From Victivallaceae bacterium (GTDB taxonomy: Bacteria; Verrucomicrobiota; Lentisphaeria; Victivallales; Victivallaceae): 64,000 bases of DNA. This document shows positions 24,477-31,856 of the stretch, one piece after another (position 1 is the stretch's first letter; the number at the start of each line of letters is the position of its first letter). The position numbers and the translations under genes were made by a program. The stretch covers positions 40,900 to 104,899 of the forward strand of contig JAQUTL010000006.1 of the NCBI GenBank assembly GCA_028709805.1, read 5' to 3'. The notes below the pieces were generated by a model. The model made no database searches, was not told the origin of the DNA, and worked only from the letters and a program-made list of their open reading frames with translations.

Positions 24477-25217
24477 TTACAGCTGTTCGTGTGCGGCGGC
24501 AATCGCGGCATCCAGCTCGGTCAGTTCGTCGACCAGATCCGCGCGGATTTGCGCGAGCTTTTCAAGGTGTTCCGCCGGTGCCGCCTTGTAGTTGGCCAGC
24601 GCCCCGGCCACCAGGCGGAATCCGGTTTTTACGCACATTTCCGCGCGTTCCGGGGTGGCAGCCGCGGCGGTGAATATCTCTGCGGCCTTGTCCTCGTTGC
24701 GCTCGGCGAAGTCCAGAAAAAGGTCGAGGCCGGGCAGCGACGGCTGGCGGCTGCGCCTGTCCTCCTTGGCCAGTCCCTGCCACGCGTCGACCAGGCAGCG
24801 CAGCTCTTCGCGGCTGCGTCCTTCGAGGTTGGGATTGGCGCGGAGAAACGCGGCGATCTCGTCGCCGCGCAGGCGGGCCAGCACGATCAGGCGGTTGTAT
24901 GCGAGGGGGAATACTCGGCGATAGTGTTGCGCCGCAACACTCCCGGCGGTTGCGAGGTGGAGCAGCATGTCGCCAACCTTGCGCAGGTGGTGCAGATAGC
25001 TGCCTGACAGCCCAAGCTCCTCCGCGGCCCAGCGCAGCCACTGCGGGGTGTTGTCCATCTGCTCGCGGCGGACTGCGACGATCACCGCGAGGGTCTGGGT
25101 CGAGGTCCCGGCGGCGGCGACGATGTCGCGTGCGAGCCGATCGAGTTCGACCGCGTCCTCCGGGATTCTGCCCTCCGCGACGGCGGCCATTGTTGCGTGC
25201 AACACTGTCGTGTCCAT
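24477..25217 (-). CDS. Early phage protein, DUF3102-like
   Basis: A 246-residue predominantly helical protein. The segment QWLRWAAEELGLSGSYLHHLRKVGDML resembles DUF3102-type DNA-associated phage proteins, with a possible helix-turn-helix. The start at 25217 overlaps the last base of gam; the track frame extends upstream but that stretch is a shadow of gam. Its position between gam and the transposase suggests an early replication/transposition accessory role. Function not recognised. Confidence 0.65.
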   Translation of the reverse strand: MDTTVLHATMAAVAEGRIPEDAVELDRLARDIVAAAGTSTQTLAVIVAVRREQMDNTPQWLRWAAEELGLSGSYLHHLRKVGDMLLHLATAGSVAAQHYRRVFPLAYNRLIVLARLRGDEIAAFLRANPNLEGRSREELRCLVDAWQGLAKEDRRSRQPSLPGLDLFLDFAERNEDKAAEIFTAAAATPERAEMCVKTGFRLVAGALANYKAAPAEHLEKLAQIRADLVDELTELDAAIAAAHEQL

Positions 25218-25744
25218 TAGCGCACGCCTCCCGGCGCGTCGGTGTCGAGCGCCTGTTCTGCGACATCGAGGTTGAGCTTGTAGCCGGCAACCTCGCCGGA
25301 GACCACCTCGCACCCCGGCACCGCGCGGCCGGCCTTGACCTCGCGCGCCACTGCGCGATTTGACACTTTGTAGCTGACGCAGCAGAGGTCGTCAATGCCG
25401 CGGTCGCAGGCGAACCGGTACGCGGCCAGCGCGTCAGTCACCTTGACGCGGGTGGCCGAGCGCAGGCCGTAGCCGCCGAAAATCGTTTTGCGGGTTTTGA
25501 CTTTGGCAAAGCGGTCGCGGTTGGCCTCGATGTAGGCGGTGAGCCTGGCCTCTGCGGTAGCGACGGCGGCCTTGTCCGCCGCGGCGTCGGCGTCAAATTT
25601 CGCCTTGATTCTGGCGATCGCGTCGTCTGCGGCGGCGGCCCGTTTGGCGAGGCTGGCGGCGGCGAGCGCGAGGTCGCGCAGCAGCGCGTCCGCCTGTTCG
25701 ACGGTCATGGGCGACCTGTCGTCTGAGAGTTGTCTGCGTGCCAT
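25217..25744 (-). CDS. gam: Gam-like host-nuclease inhibitor
   Basis: A 175-residue protein with the Mu Gam pattern: a long N-terminal alanine-rich coiled coil (LRDLALAAASLAKRAAAADD.. to IEANRDRF), then a compact domain starting KTRKTIFGGYGLRSAT and ending with AGYKLNLDVAEQAL. Gam is a Ku-like dimer that binds DNA ends and blocks host exonucleases. The three-residue FGGYGLR turn is typical. It belongs to the leftward early operon. Confidence 0.85.
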   Translation of the reverse strand: MARRQLSDDRSPMTVEQADALLRDLALAAASLAKRAAAADDAIARIKAKFDADAAADKAAVATAEARLTAYIEANRDRFAKVKTRKTIFGGYGLRSATRVKVTDALAAYRFACDRGIDDLCCVSYKVSNRAVAREVKAGRAVPGCEVVSGEVAGYKLNLDVAEQALDTDAPGGVR

Positions 25745-25745
25745 A

Positions 25746-26414
25746 TTATTCCTCCTCTTCCGCTGACGTCGCGGCGTCCGCGGCGTATTCGGGCAGCGAC
25801 CAGACCGCGGCGGCGGCCCGGATTACGGCGGGAGTTATGTTGCCCTTGAGCAGCGCGTGCAGCGCGCGGCCGGTCAGCCGCAGCAGACGCGCCACTGTCG
25901 CCCGGCTGGTGGTTCGACAGGCGACGCGCACCGCGCGGGCGGCGTCATCCACCCCGGAGCACTTGAGCTCGTCAGAGATCAGCGACAGCAGCTCCGCGTC
26001 GTCCGCGTCGCCCCTCAGCATGTCCGCTGCGGCCATGTCCGCAACATGCTGTTTGTCGTCAAATGCAACGTGCCAGCCGTTGCCCTCTGCGGAAAATGTC
26101 CCGTCGCCGCGGGCGCTCAGCAGCCCGGCGCGCCATCCGTCCTGCAGCTTGACCGCGACGATCGCACCGTCCACGGCCCAGGCCGGCAGCGGCGCGGGTT
26201 CGGCGGAGCGGTCAAACGTCGCCGGGGCGTCGGCAGTGTCCTCGCCGGTGTCGAACTGGGCGACGTTGTCGGGGCCGTCGGCCGCACCGGCCGCGTCCTC
26301 GCAGCGCACCACGCGCTTGATTATGCCGGCGGCAGCGGTGACCGCGGAGTCCATCGCCACGGCTTCGATAATTTCCAATGCTGCGTCCATCAATCCTCGG
26401 TTATACTCGTTCAT
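25746..26414 (-). CDS. Early phage protein, unknown
   Basis: A 222-residue acidic, alanine-rich protein beginning NEYNRGLMDAALEIIEAV. A middle section looks like a small beta domain (AWAVDGAIVAVKLQDGWRAG..), and the C-terminal part has helical repeats ending in a run of Glu. No family recognised. It is separated from gam by one base and probably co-translated. Confidence 0.6.
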   Translation of the reverse strand: MNEYNRGLMDAALEIIEAVAMDSAVTAAAGIIKRVVRCEDAAGAADGPDNVAQFDTGEDTADAPATFDRSAEPAPLPAWAVDGAIVAVKLQDGWRAGLLSARGDGTFSAEGNGWHVAFDDKQHVADMAAADMLRGDADDAELLSLISDELKCSGVDDAARAVRVACRTTSRATVARLLRLTGRALHALLKGNITPAVIRAAAAVWSLPEYAADAATSAEEEE

Positions 26415-26424
26415 GATCGTCTCC

Positions 26425-26580
26425 TTAGTGTTGCATGATTATGTAGATTATTATATTGAGGGTGCTGCCGACTACCATCCAGCGCAGCCGGAAATTAGCT
26501 GCTACCATGAAGTCCAGCCAACGTCGCTGCCGGTCGAACTTCGCCTGCTCGGCGGCTTCCAGATACTCCCGATAGTCCAT
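26425..26580 (-). CDS. Small membrane protein (51 residues)
   Basis: A 51-codon ORF with an excellent ribosome-binding site (AGGAGG six bases before ATG). The N-terminal half is charged (DYREYLEAAEQAKFDRQRRW) and the C-terminal half is one hydrophobic helix (WMVVGSTLNIIIYIIM). It overlaps the 3' end of the gene at 26495-27124 by 86 bases in another frame. Small membrane proteins in this position could be lysis, exclusion or membrane-signal proteins; nothing decides between them. Confidence 0.6.
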   Translation of the reverse strand: MDYREYLEAAEQAKFDRQRRWLDFMVAANFRLRWMVVGSTLNIIIYIIMQH

Positions 26581-27124
26581 TATTGTCCTCCTGTGTTGCG
26601 AGCTGCGGCGGAACGCTCCATGCCGCAGCCTGAGTGATCGAAATATTAAGCGCCTCGGCGATTGCGCGGAGCGGCGCGGCGGTGTCCCGATACGCCAGGC
26701 GCAGACAGCGCCAGTGCTCCGGGTGACAGCTTGCCCAGTCGCAGAGCGTGACTGTGTTGCGCCCGGTGACGCCCGGCTCCGCGGAGCGCGGCGTCAGGTT
26801 GTACAAATCCGCCGCCTCCGGCGGGCACGGGTCGAAGGCGTCCGCCGGCAGCGGGTCTGAGACGGCCAGCGGATGACGCGCCGCGATCCGGGCGACGTCC
26901 GCCGCGGTTGCGTCGTTGAGGCAGGCGATCCCGTCGAAGTCAACCGCCGGCGACTCGATCAGCCAGCGGGTGACGTGCCACCACTCCGGGTCGGCCGCGG
27001 CGCAGTCGGCCGCGTGGAGCATGGCGGCGACGACCGGCATGGCGGGGTATCGGTTGATCCCCCGCCAGGACGCGTCGTCGTTGGCCAGCGCCAGCGCGAG
27101 GTCGATTGTGCCGAGTGTGAGCAT
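26495..27124 (-). CDS. Early phage protein, unknown
   Basis: A 209-residue protein starting MLTLGTIDLALALAND, rich in Ala, Asp and Pro, with several Cys and Trp residues (CDWASCHPEHWRCL). Its C-terminal 29 codons overlap the small membrane protein gene and are less gene-like, so the natural end might be debated. The start is 7 bases downstream of the stop of the previous gene. A longer frame to 27295 exists but would overlap that gene deeply. No family recognised. Confidence 0.55.
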   Translation of the reverse strand: MLTLGTIDLALALANDDASWRGINRYPAMPVVAAMLHAADCAAADPEWWHVTRWLIESPAVDFDGIACLNDATAADVARIAARHPLAVSDPLPADAFDPCPPEAADLYNLTPRSAEPGVTGRNTVTLCDWASCHPEHWRCLRLAYRDTAAPLRAIAEALNISITQAAAWSVPPQLATQEDNNGLSGVSGSRRAGEVRPAATLAGLHGSS

Positions 27125-27131
27125 TGCCTGT

Positions 27132-27695
27132 CTACTCCTCCGCCGCGTCGCGCTCAAGCAGGTCGCGCAGGATGAGCAGCCGCGCCCGTTCGAGCCCGGC
27201 GGTCCGGTCTGATTCCAGCGCGGCGGCGATGCCTTCGCGCAGCTTGTTGATGCGGCAGTGCAGTTTGCGCGTGAGCGCCTCTTCCGGGCGTTCACGTGTG
27301 ATCTGCGACGACTGCCAGCCCGCTGGATCGCGCATCACGCCAATGCGGACAAACAGGTCTGTGTCAGCAAGCCAGTGATCGTTAACAACGCGCATCCTCA
27401 TCGCGGAGGCCACTACAACGCCGCCGGCGTTGACCGCTGCGTAATTGGCCCAGGAGGGGCACCCCGGATGGTCGAAAACCTCCGCGGTGAGCTTCTCCAG
27501 CCGGCGGAAAGAGACCGGAGTCTGGTCCCGTCTCCGGTGCCCGGCGCAGACCAGTGCACCGTCAGCCAGGGGGTGTCGGCACGCTCCGCGCAGGTCGCAT
27601 GACTCGCAATGTTCGTCCGGCACTGTCAGATAGTGCGAGTTGTCGACCTCGAAAATTTCGCCCACGTCATACTCTTTAACTGTTATTGTTCTCAC
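27132..27695 (-). CDS. Early phage protein with cysteine cluster, unknown
   Basis: A 187-residue protein. Near the N-terminus a four-Cys cluster (EHCESCDLRGACRHPL..LVC) could bind zinc or an iron-sulfur cluster. The C-terminal third is helical and basic (RKLHCRINKLREGIAAAL). It sits directly downstream of the HTH regulator gene in the early operon. No family recognised. Confidence 0.6.
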   Translation of the reverse strand: MRTITVKEYDVGEIFEVDNSHYLTVPDEHCESCDLRGACRHPLADGALVCAGHRRRDQTPVSFRRLEKLTAEVFDHPGCPSWANYAAVNAGGVVVASAMRMRVVNDHWLADTDLFVRIGVMRDPAGWQSSQITRERPEEALTRKLHCRINKLREGIAAALESDRTAGLERARLLILRDLLERDAAEE

Positions 27696-27716
27696 TTCTC
27701 GTTGTCCCTTTCCTTA

Positions 27717-27980
27717 TTAATATGTATAGTGTTTGCCGTCGCGTTTCGGCGGCAGGGTTTCGGGGATGTCGATCAGCATGTGCGGGGTGATCTCCGCGAG
27801 AGCCAGTCCTCGGCGTCTGGCGAGCTTGTTGATCGCCGCGGCATAGCGCGCCGCGGTTGAATAGGTCCTGATCCCGCGACGCTCGGCGCGGATGATTGCC
27901 GAGTGGTCGCGCCCGGCGGCGGTTGCAAGATCGCGTGTTGTTACGCCGCGCTCGGCCCGGATGAGTTCAAGTATGGTCAT
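27717..27980 (-). CDS. Small helix-turn-helix regulator
   Basis: An 87-residue basic protein with an XRE-like helix-turn-helix at its N-terminus (LIRAERGVTTRDLATAAGRDHSAIIRAE with recognition helix around HSAIIRAERRG). Its size and place as second gene of the early operon resemble Ner/Cro-type regulators of transposable phages, which turn down early transcription. The start overlaps the stop of the upstream regulator by four bases. Confidence 0.7.
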   Translation of the reverse strand: MTILELIRAERGVTTRDLATAAGRDHSAIIRAERRGIRTYSTAARYAAAINKLARRRGLALAEITPHMLIDIPETLPPKRDGKHYTY

Positions 27981-28498
27981 TCCGCCACCCTTTCCGCGAT
28001 TGCCGCGACCAGCCGGACGCGGACGCTAAGCGCTATCTCCGGGCAGTCGAGGATCGCGCGGTACAGCGCGTCGACGCCGTCGTCGAGCGCGGTCAGCATC
28101 CACCGGGCTGTGAAGTCAGGCCATGCCGGCGCGTTGTCCCAGCCGGTCAGCGTATCGCCGCCGATTGCGGCGATCGCGCGGTCGATCCGTGCGGTCTCAA
28201 GGTTTGACCGCGCCGGAACCGCCTGCGGCGCGGCAGTCCCGCCGGACGTGATGCTCGGCGGCAGATCATACTTGCTCCGGGCAACCGCGAGCAGATATTT
28301 ACTGATTTCCTCCTGTGGCGGGTTCACAAACTCGACAATCTGCCTGAACCGTTTCTCCGGTATCGGGCGGCGGCCATTGAGTTGCGTAGCCAGCGTACCC
28401 TGCGCCACTCCTATACGCATGGCGACATCGGTCTGGGTCATGCCGGCGAGCTTGATCCAGCTTTTTATGATTTCTCCTGGGACGATCCCTTTATCCAT
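27977..28498 (-). CDS. XRE-family regulator, paralogue of the repressor (early side)
   Basis: A 173-residue protein with an N-terminal XRE helix-turn-helix (GMTQTDVAMRIGVAQGTLATQLNGR, residues 19-43). Residues 1-80 are clearly homologous to the divergent regulator at 28656: both start with PGEIIK.W...AG.TQT and share the block NPPQEEISKYLLAVARSKYD, which is nearly identical even at DNA level. The C-terminal half differs. It is the first gene of the leftward early operon, with AAAGGAG ten bases before ATG. It could act as an anti-repressor or a Cro-like switch partner. Confidence 0.8.
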   Translation of the reverse strand: MDKGIVPGEIIKSWIKLAGMTQTDVAMRIGVAQGTLATQLNGRRPIPEKRFRQIVEFVNPPQEEISKYLLAVARSKYDLPPSITSGGTAAPQAVPARSNLETARIDRAIAAIGGDTLTGWDNAPAWPDFTARWMLTALDDGVDALYRAILDCPEIALSVRVRLVAAIAERVAE

Positions 28499-28655
28499 AA
28501 CAAAACGACTCCTTTCTAATCAAAAAAATACCCATTATGCGAATTTATCATCGTCTTTAGATAATAATAATCGCAAAATACGAATAGTAAAGCGTGGTTC
28601 ACGATTAATTTTTGAAAAATTTGTAAAAAAAAACAAACGATGTATTTTAAATATT
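28499..28655. promoter_or_regulatory. Divergent operator/promoter region of the genetic switch
   Basis: 157 AT-rich bases between two divergent XRE genes. Related short words occur in both orientations (ATGCGAATTTAT at 28537, AATCGCAAAATACGAAT at 28569), suitable as operator sites for the two paralogous regulators. The early gene has a good Shine-Dalgarno; the repressor side has none visible, which suggests weak or leaderless translation of the repressor. Confidence 0.6.
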
Positions 28656-29138
28656 ATGAAAAACGAATTACAGCCAGGGGAAATAATCAAGGAGTGGCTG
28701 CGTCAGGCCGGAGTGACGCAGACGGAAATGGCTACGCGTATACATATAACACAAGGGGCATTTTCCGCTCAACTGAATGGGCATAGCCCGATACCCAGAA
28801 TGCGCTTGGCCCAAATAATCGAAGAACTAAACCCCCCGCAGGAGGAAATCAGTAAATACCTCCTCGCGGTTGCCCGGAGCAAGTATGACACACCAGCGCT
28901 GAGCGCCGCCGGCGCGGCGGCTATGGCCAGAGCAGATGATTTTCTGGACAAGCAGTGTGACGTGTTGGCCAAGTATTCCATTGACGCCACCGAGCCTCGC
29001 ACGAGGGAACTGCTTAATATCTGGTCGCGGCTGTCCGCCGCCCAGCAGTATCGCCTGTTGGCTGCCGCCTCAGAACTTGTAGAAGGACAGGAAGCGCGGC
29101 CGATTTGCGCCGAACCGCCACAAGGAGAGGGAGCATGA
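28656..29138 (+). CDS. XRE-family lysogeny repressor
   Basis: A 160-residue regulator with helix-turn-helix GVTQTEMATRIHITQGAFSAQLNGH (about residues 18-42), the shared NPPQEEISKYLLAVARSKYD block, and a separate C-terminal helical domain (about 95-150). The start at 28656 is selected by alignment with the paralogue at 28498; upstream codons are AT-rich non-coding sequence. It points away from the early operon, as expected for the repressor that keeps transposase genes silent. Its stop overlaps the start of the next gene (ATGA), so that gene is expressed from the lysogenic promoter. Confidence 0.82.
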   Translation: MKNELQPGEIIKEWLRQAGVTQTEMATRIHITQGAFSAQLNGHSPIPRMRLAQIIEELNPPQEEISKYLLAVARSKYDTPALSAAGAAAMARADDFLDKQCDVLAKYSIDATEPRTRELLNIWSRLSAAQQYRLLAAASELVEGQEARPICAEPPQGEGA

Positions 29139-30028
29139 TTGCCGACTGTCCATATTGCGGCCGCACGCTGGAATGTCCGGACGAATACACCGGGATGGAG
29201 GCGGACTGCCCTCATTGCGGGGCGCCGGTGGTCTGCGCAGCCGGCGTTGCGCTTGAAGTTGTCGGCCGCGAGGAGTTGCCGGCGTTTGATTATGGCGACA
29301 TCAAGGCCGCATGGCAGTTGCAACGGATCAATCTCATTTTCTCGGCACCCGGGCGGCGGCCGCCGCCCGGCATTGTCAACCATGCATTTTTCTCCGCCCG
29401 GGTGTGCGAAGCGCGGATACTTGGCCGCCTGCGCTCGGAGGTGGATGATTATGTGACCGGCAAGGTCAACCGCGACCGGGCGATCGCCAATTTGCAGGCG
29501 TTTCTTCGCGGCGAAGGGTATGTAACCGGCGAAGGCCTGGGGCCGCCGCCCGGCGTCAGCGAAGAAGACTGGGTGCGCAGCCGCAACCTGGCCAACCTGG
29601 CCGCCACATCCCGGCTCGGCCTGATCCTTGACGTCAACCTGCGCGAGGCTAACGCAGTGCGCCGCCACGCTGAGATGCGGGAGTCGGGAGCGCCCTATCT
29701 GCGCTACGAGGCAAGCTATAAAAAAAACAAGCGGCCGGATCACTTGAAGCTGGTCGGGATGGTGCTGCCTGCAGATCACCCGTTCTGGCGCGGTTTTCCG
29801 CGCGATTACCGCTGCGGCTGCTCTTACGAGGAGGTGTGGGACGATGGCGAGGCGGCGGAAAGTGGCGGCGCCGGCGTGGCGGTCCGACGGCCGGACGGCG
29901 GCTGGGAGTTTGAGCGGGGCGGACAGAAGATCGTTTCCCCACCCAACCCGTCCGGGTTTGAGTTCGACGCCGGAGAGGCGTTCGCCTCCGTCGGCCGCCG
30001 GACGGCGCGGCTTACCTGCCGTTATTGA
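29135..30028 (+). CDS. Zinc ribbon fused to a MuF head-protein core, coupled to the repressor
   Basis: A 297-residue protein made of two parts. Residues 1-37 hold a zinc ribbon, CPYC and CPHC separated by 16 residues. From about residue 50 the protein aligns with the prophage's own MuF protein at 34901: 600 bases (29387-29986 and 35021-35620) are collinear without a gap, with about 36 mismatches by hand count. It includes the MuF motif HLKLVGMVLPADHPFWRG..CGCSY. The C-terminal domain of MuF is missing; the copy ends with an unrelated 14-residue tail. The ATG overlaps the repressor stop, so it should be made in the lysogen, not with the virion genes. Function unknown; interference with superinfecting phage assembly or neutralisation of the MuF C-terminal domain are inferences. 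Confidence 0.8.
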   Translation: MIADCPYCGRTLECPDEYTGMEADCPHCGAPVVCAAGVALEVVGREELPAFDYGDIKAAWQLQRINLIFSAPGRRPPPGIVNHAFFSARVCEARILGRLRSEVDDYVTGKVNRDRAIANLQAFLRGEGYVTGEGLGPPPGVSEEDWVRSRNLANLAATSRLGLILDVNLREANAVRRHAEMRESGAPYLRYEASYKKNKRPDHLKLVGMVLPADHPFWRGFPRDYRCGCSYEEVWDDGEAAESGGAGVAVRRPDGGWEFERGGQKIVSPPNPSGFEFDAGEAFASVGRRTARLTCRY

Positions 30029-30040
30029 TGCTTTCAGACT

Positions 30041-30073
30041 GAGCCGGTGGAGACCTCCCCCGGTTCTTTTTTT
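30041..30073 (+). terminator. Terminator of the repressor operon
   Basis: GAGCCGGTGGAG pairs with CTCCCCCGGTTC with one mismatch, followed by seven T residues, 12 bases after the stop. Confidence 0.8.
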
Positions 30074-30303
30074 GCCGCGTTCCGCGGCGTGTTAAAACCT
30101 GTTGCAAAACCGCCGCCCGGTGTGCGCCGGTGTTAAAACCTTTTGTAAAAGCCCCGAACGCCGCACGGTGGTTTTATAAACTCTTTAACACGACAAAAAA
30201 ATATTGAATTTTTTTATTAACTTACCATCAGGTTGTTACGTCCTCCGAACAGCGTTAATTTCCCCCGGAAAGTTTAATTTTTGGTGACATTTTGGTGACA
30301 TTG
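30074..30303. other. Non-coding repeat-rich segment between repressor and late genes
   Basis: No gene. Two copies of GTTAAAACCT.TTG.AAAA lie at 30091 and 30132, and an inverted relative (GGTTTTATAAACTCTTTAAC) follows. The same GTTAAAACCT word occurs at 49805 near the right end and a variant at 20698. A direct repeat TTTTGGTGACAT occurs twice in tandem at about 30279-30301. These may be regulator, transposase-enhancer or host-factor sites. Confidence 0.4.
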
Positions 30304-30333
30304 CGCCCCTTAGATCGGGGGCGTATTTTTTTT
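30304..30333 (+). terminator. Second terminator before the late operon
   Basis: CGCCCC pairs with GGGGCG around an eight-base loop, followed by a T-rich run (TATTTTTTTT). Confidence 0.65.
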
Positions 30334-30341
30334 GCGCCTTC

Positions 30342-30375
30342 CGGAGGGGTCATCCCTTTCCCCTCCGTTTTTTTT
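30342..30375 (+). terminator. Third terminator before the late operon
   Basis: CGGAGGGG pairs with CCCCTCCG around a ten-base loop, followed by eight T residues. The 180 bases after it, up to 30554, hold only GC-rich hairpins and presumably the late promoter. Confidence 0.75.
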
Positions 30376-30554
30376 GAACCACTCAAATAGCCGCCTCGGC
30401 GGCAGATAGCGGATCATGGCGGTCAGTCCGCCGCCGCCCCCGCTGCGATCGTCGCGCCGGGGGCGGCTTGTTTGTGAGTGAATTGTTTAATCCTGTCCTC
30501 GCCTTGAGGACCCCGGCGGAGTCGCGCCGGGACAATTTTTTCCGGGAGGGGGCT

Positions 30555-30953
30555 ATGGATTTTGTGTCGATTGTGTCCAGTCTGGGCACGGCCGCCGGGG
30601 GCGGCGGCATCGTGGGGGTGCTGATCATCATGTACATCAAGCACCAGCTGGCGGCGGACCGGCTGGAGCGGCTCCAGCTGCGCGATCAAGTGCAAAAACT
30701 CGAGTGCGAAAAATTTGCAAAACTTGAGCGGCGAGTGGAGGACCACCTGCGCGAGGACAACCCCGGCGCCATGACCGCCAAGCTGACCGCGTTAACAGGA
30801 AGCATGGAGCGGGTGCTCAACAAGGTTGACCGGGTGGCGGAGGACGTCGCCGGCCTGCGCGAGGGCGTGGCGGCCAACGAACGTTACACCCGCAATATTG
30901 ATTTAGCCCTTCAGAAATTAAGAGACGGAGGTAAATATGGCAATGGAAACTGA
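30555..30953 (+). CDS. Membrane-anchored coiled-coil phage protein (possible holin/spanin-like)
   Basis: A 132-residue protein, first gene of the late operon. A glycine-rich hydrophobic N-terminal helix (GTAAGGGGIVGVLIIMYI, about residues 11-28) is followed by a long charged coiled coil (LERLQLRDQVQKLECEKFAKLERR.. to the end). The topology fits a holin-like or inner-membrane spanin-like lysis protein; no endolysin gene is adjacent. GGGAGGG precedes ATG. The end overlaps the next gene by 17 bases. Confidence 0.6.
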   Translation: MDFVSIVSSLGTAAGGGGIVGVLIIMYIKHQLAADRLERLQLRDQVQKLECEKFAKLERRVEDHLREDNPGAMTAKLTALTGSMERVLNKVDRVAEDVAGLREGVAANERYTRNIDLALQKLRDGGKYGNGN

Positions 30954-31245
30954 TTACAACGTTTACGCGCTGCGTCAGGCGCTGCTGCGTGACTTCAAGC
31001 GCTATGACGGGACGCCGATCGGCGCCGCAGAACTGGCGCAAATATCTGTCGAGCTCCCGGTGCGCTACGCACCGCCGGGCGCGGCAGAGACGCAGTGTCG
31101 CGAGCTGACGCTGATGGGTTATCTGGAGCCGCTGCCCGGCTGGGGCGGCGTCTACCTCCGTATCACGCAAGAGGGATTGGAGCAGCTGGCTCCAGAGTTC
31201 CCTCACGACGCGTTCGTGTGGGGTCCGGTTGCGGTCAGGAGGTGA
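30937..31245 (+). CDS. Phage protein, Mu gp26-position, unknown
   Basis: A 102-residue soluble protein in the position of the small gene before the small terminase in Mu-like phages. The sequence YALRQALLRDFKRYDGTPI..AAEL looks like a winged-helix-type start. GGAGGTAAAT lies just upstream of ATG inside the previous gene. Function not established. Confidence 0.6.
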   Translation: MAMETDYNVYALRQALLRDFKRYDGTPIGAAELAQISVELPVRYAPPGAAETQCRELTLMGYLEPLPGWGGVYLRITQEGLEQLAPEFPHDAFVWGPVAVRR

Positions 31246-31249
31246 CGAT

Positions 31250-31855
31250 ATGGCGCGTCAACGCAACAACGTCTCCCGTCTGCCGCAATCCGTTCGCGCC
31301 GTGATCGCCGCGGCGCTGGATGAGGGGCAGACCTATGACGCGATCCGGGCGCTGCCCGAGGTGGCGGCGGCTTGCGCTGAGCGCGGCCTGGCGCTCCACA
31401 ACAACTCGTTTCTGGCCTACTCGCAGTCCGCGGAATATGACGAGTACCGGCGCTGCGTGCGCCGGTATGCGGAAGAGCTGGAGCGCCGCCGGGTGGCGGC
31501 CTACATGGTCAACGCCGGCCGCGGTGCGGACGCGATGGCGGACGTCGCCACCTACGAGCTGCTGCGGATCGTGCAGGCCAAGCTCGACGCCGGAGACGAT
31601 CTGGACGCCAGGGAGTTGAGCGCCGTCTCCGGCGCGCTGGCGGCATACCAGCGCAACCGGATCGCGCAGGACAAGGACGCCGCGGCCAGGCGCCTTGAGG
31701 CTGCGAACGCGGAGCTTGAGGAACGTATTAACCGGCTTTCGGCGGACTACGAGTCGCAGCTTACAGCGCTGCGCGCGAAGCTCGCCGCGGGCGGCGACCG
31801 CACGCTGTCCGATGACGCGCTCTCCGAGATCGAGCACAGAATGGGGCTGCTCTGA
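31250..31855 (+). CDS. Small terminase subunit-like protein (Mu gp27, DUF3486)
   Basis: A 201-residue protein with the DUF3486 pattern: N-terminal basic segment followed by LPQSVRAVIAAALDEGQTYDAIRAL, then NSFLAYSQSAEYDEYR. Its C-terminal part is a coiled coil (RRLEAANAELEERINRLSADYESQ). AGGAGG is eight bases upstream of the chosen ATG. In Mu, gp27 is considered the DNA-recognition partner of the large terminase. It is immediately followed by that gene. Confidence 0.8.
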   Translation: MARQRNNVSRLPQSVRAVIAAALDEGQTYDAIRALPEVAAACAERGLALHNNSFLAYSQSAEYDEYRRCVRRYAEELERRRVAAYMVNAGRGADAMADVATYELLRIVQAKLDAGDDLDARELSAVSGALAAYQRNRIAQDKDAAARRLEAANAELEERINRLSADYESQLTALRAKLAAGGDRTLSDDALSEIEHRMGLL

Positions 31856-31856
31856 T

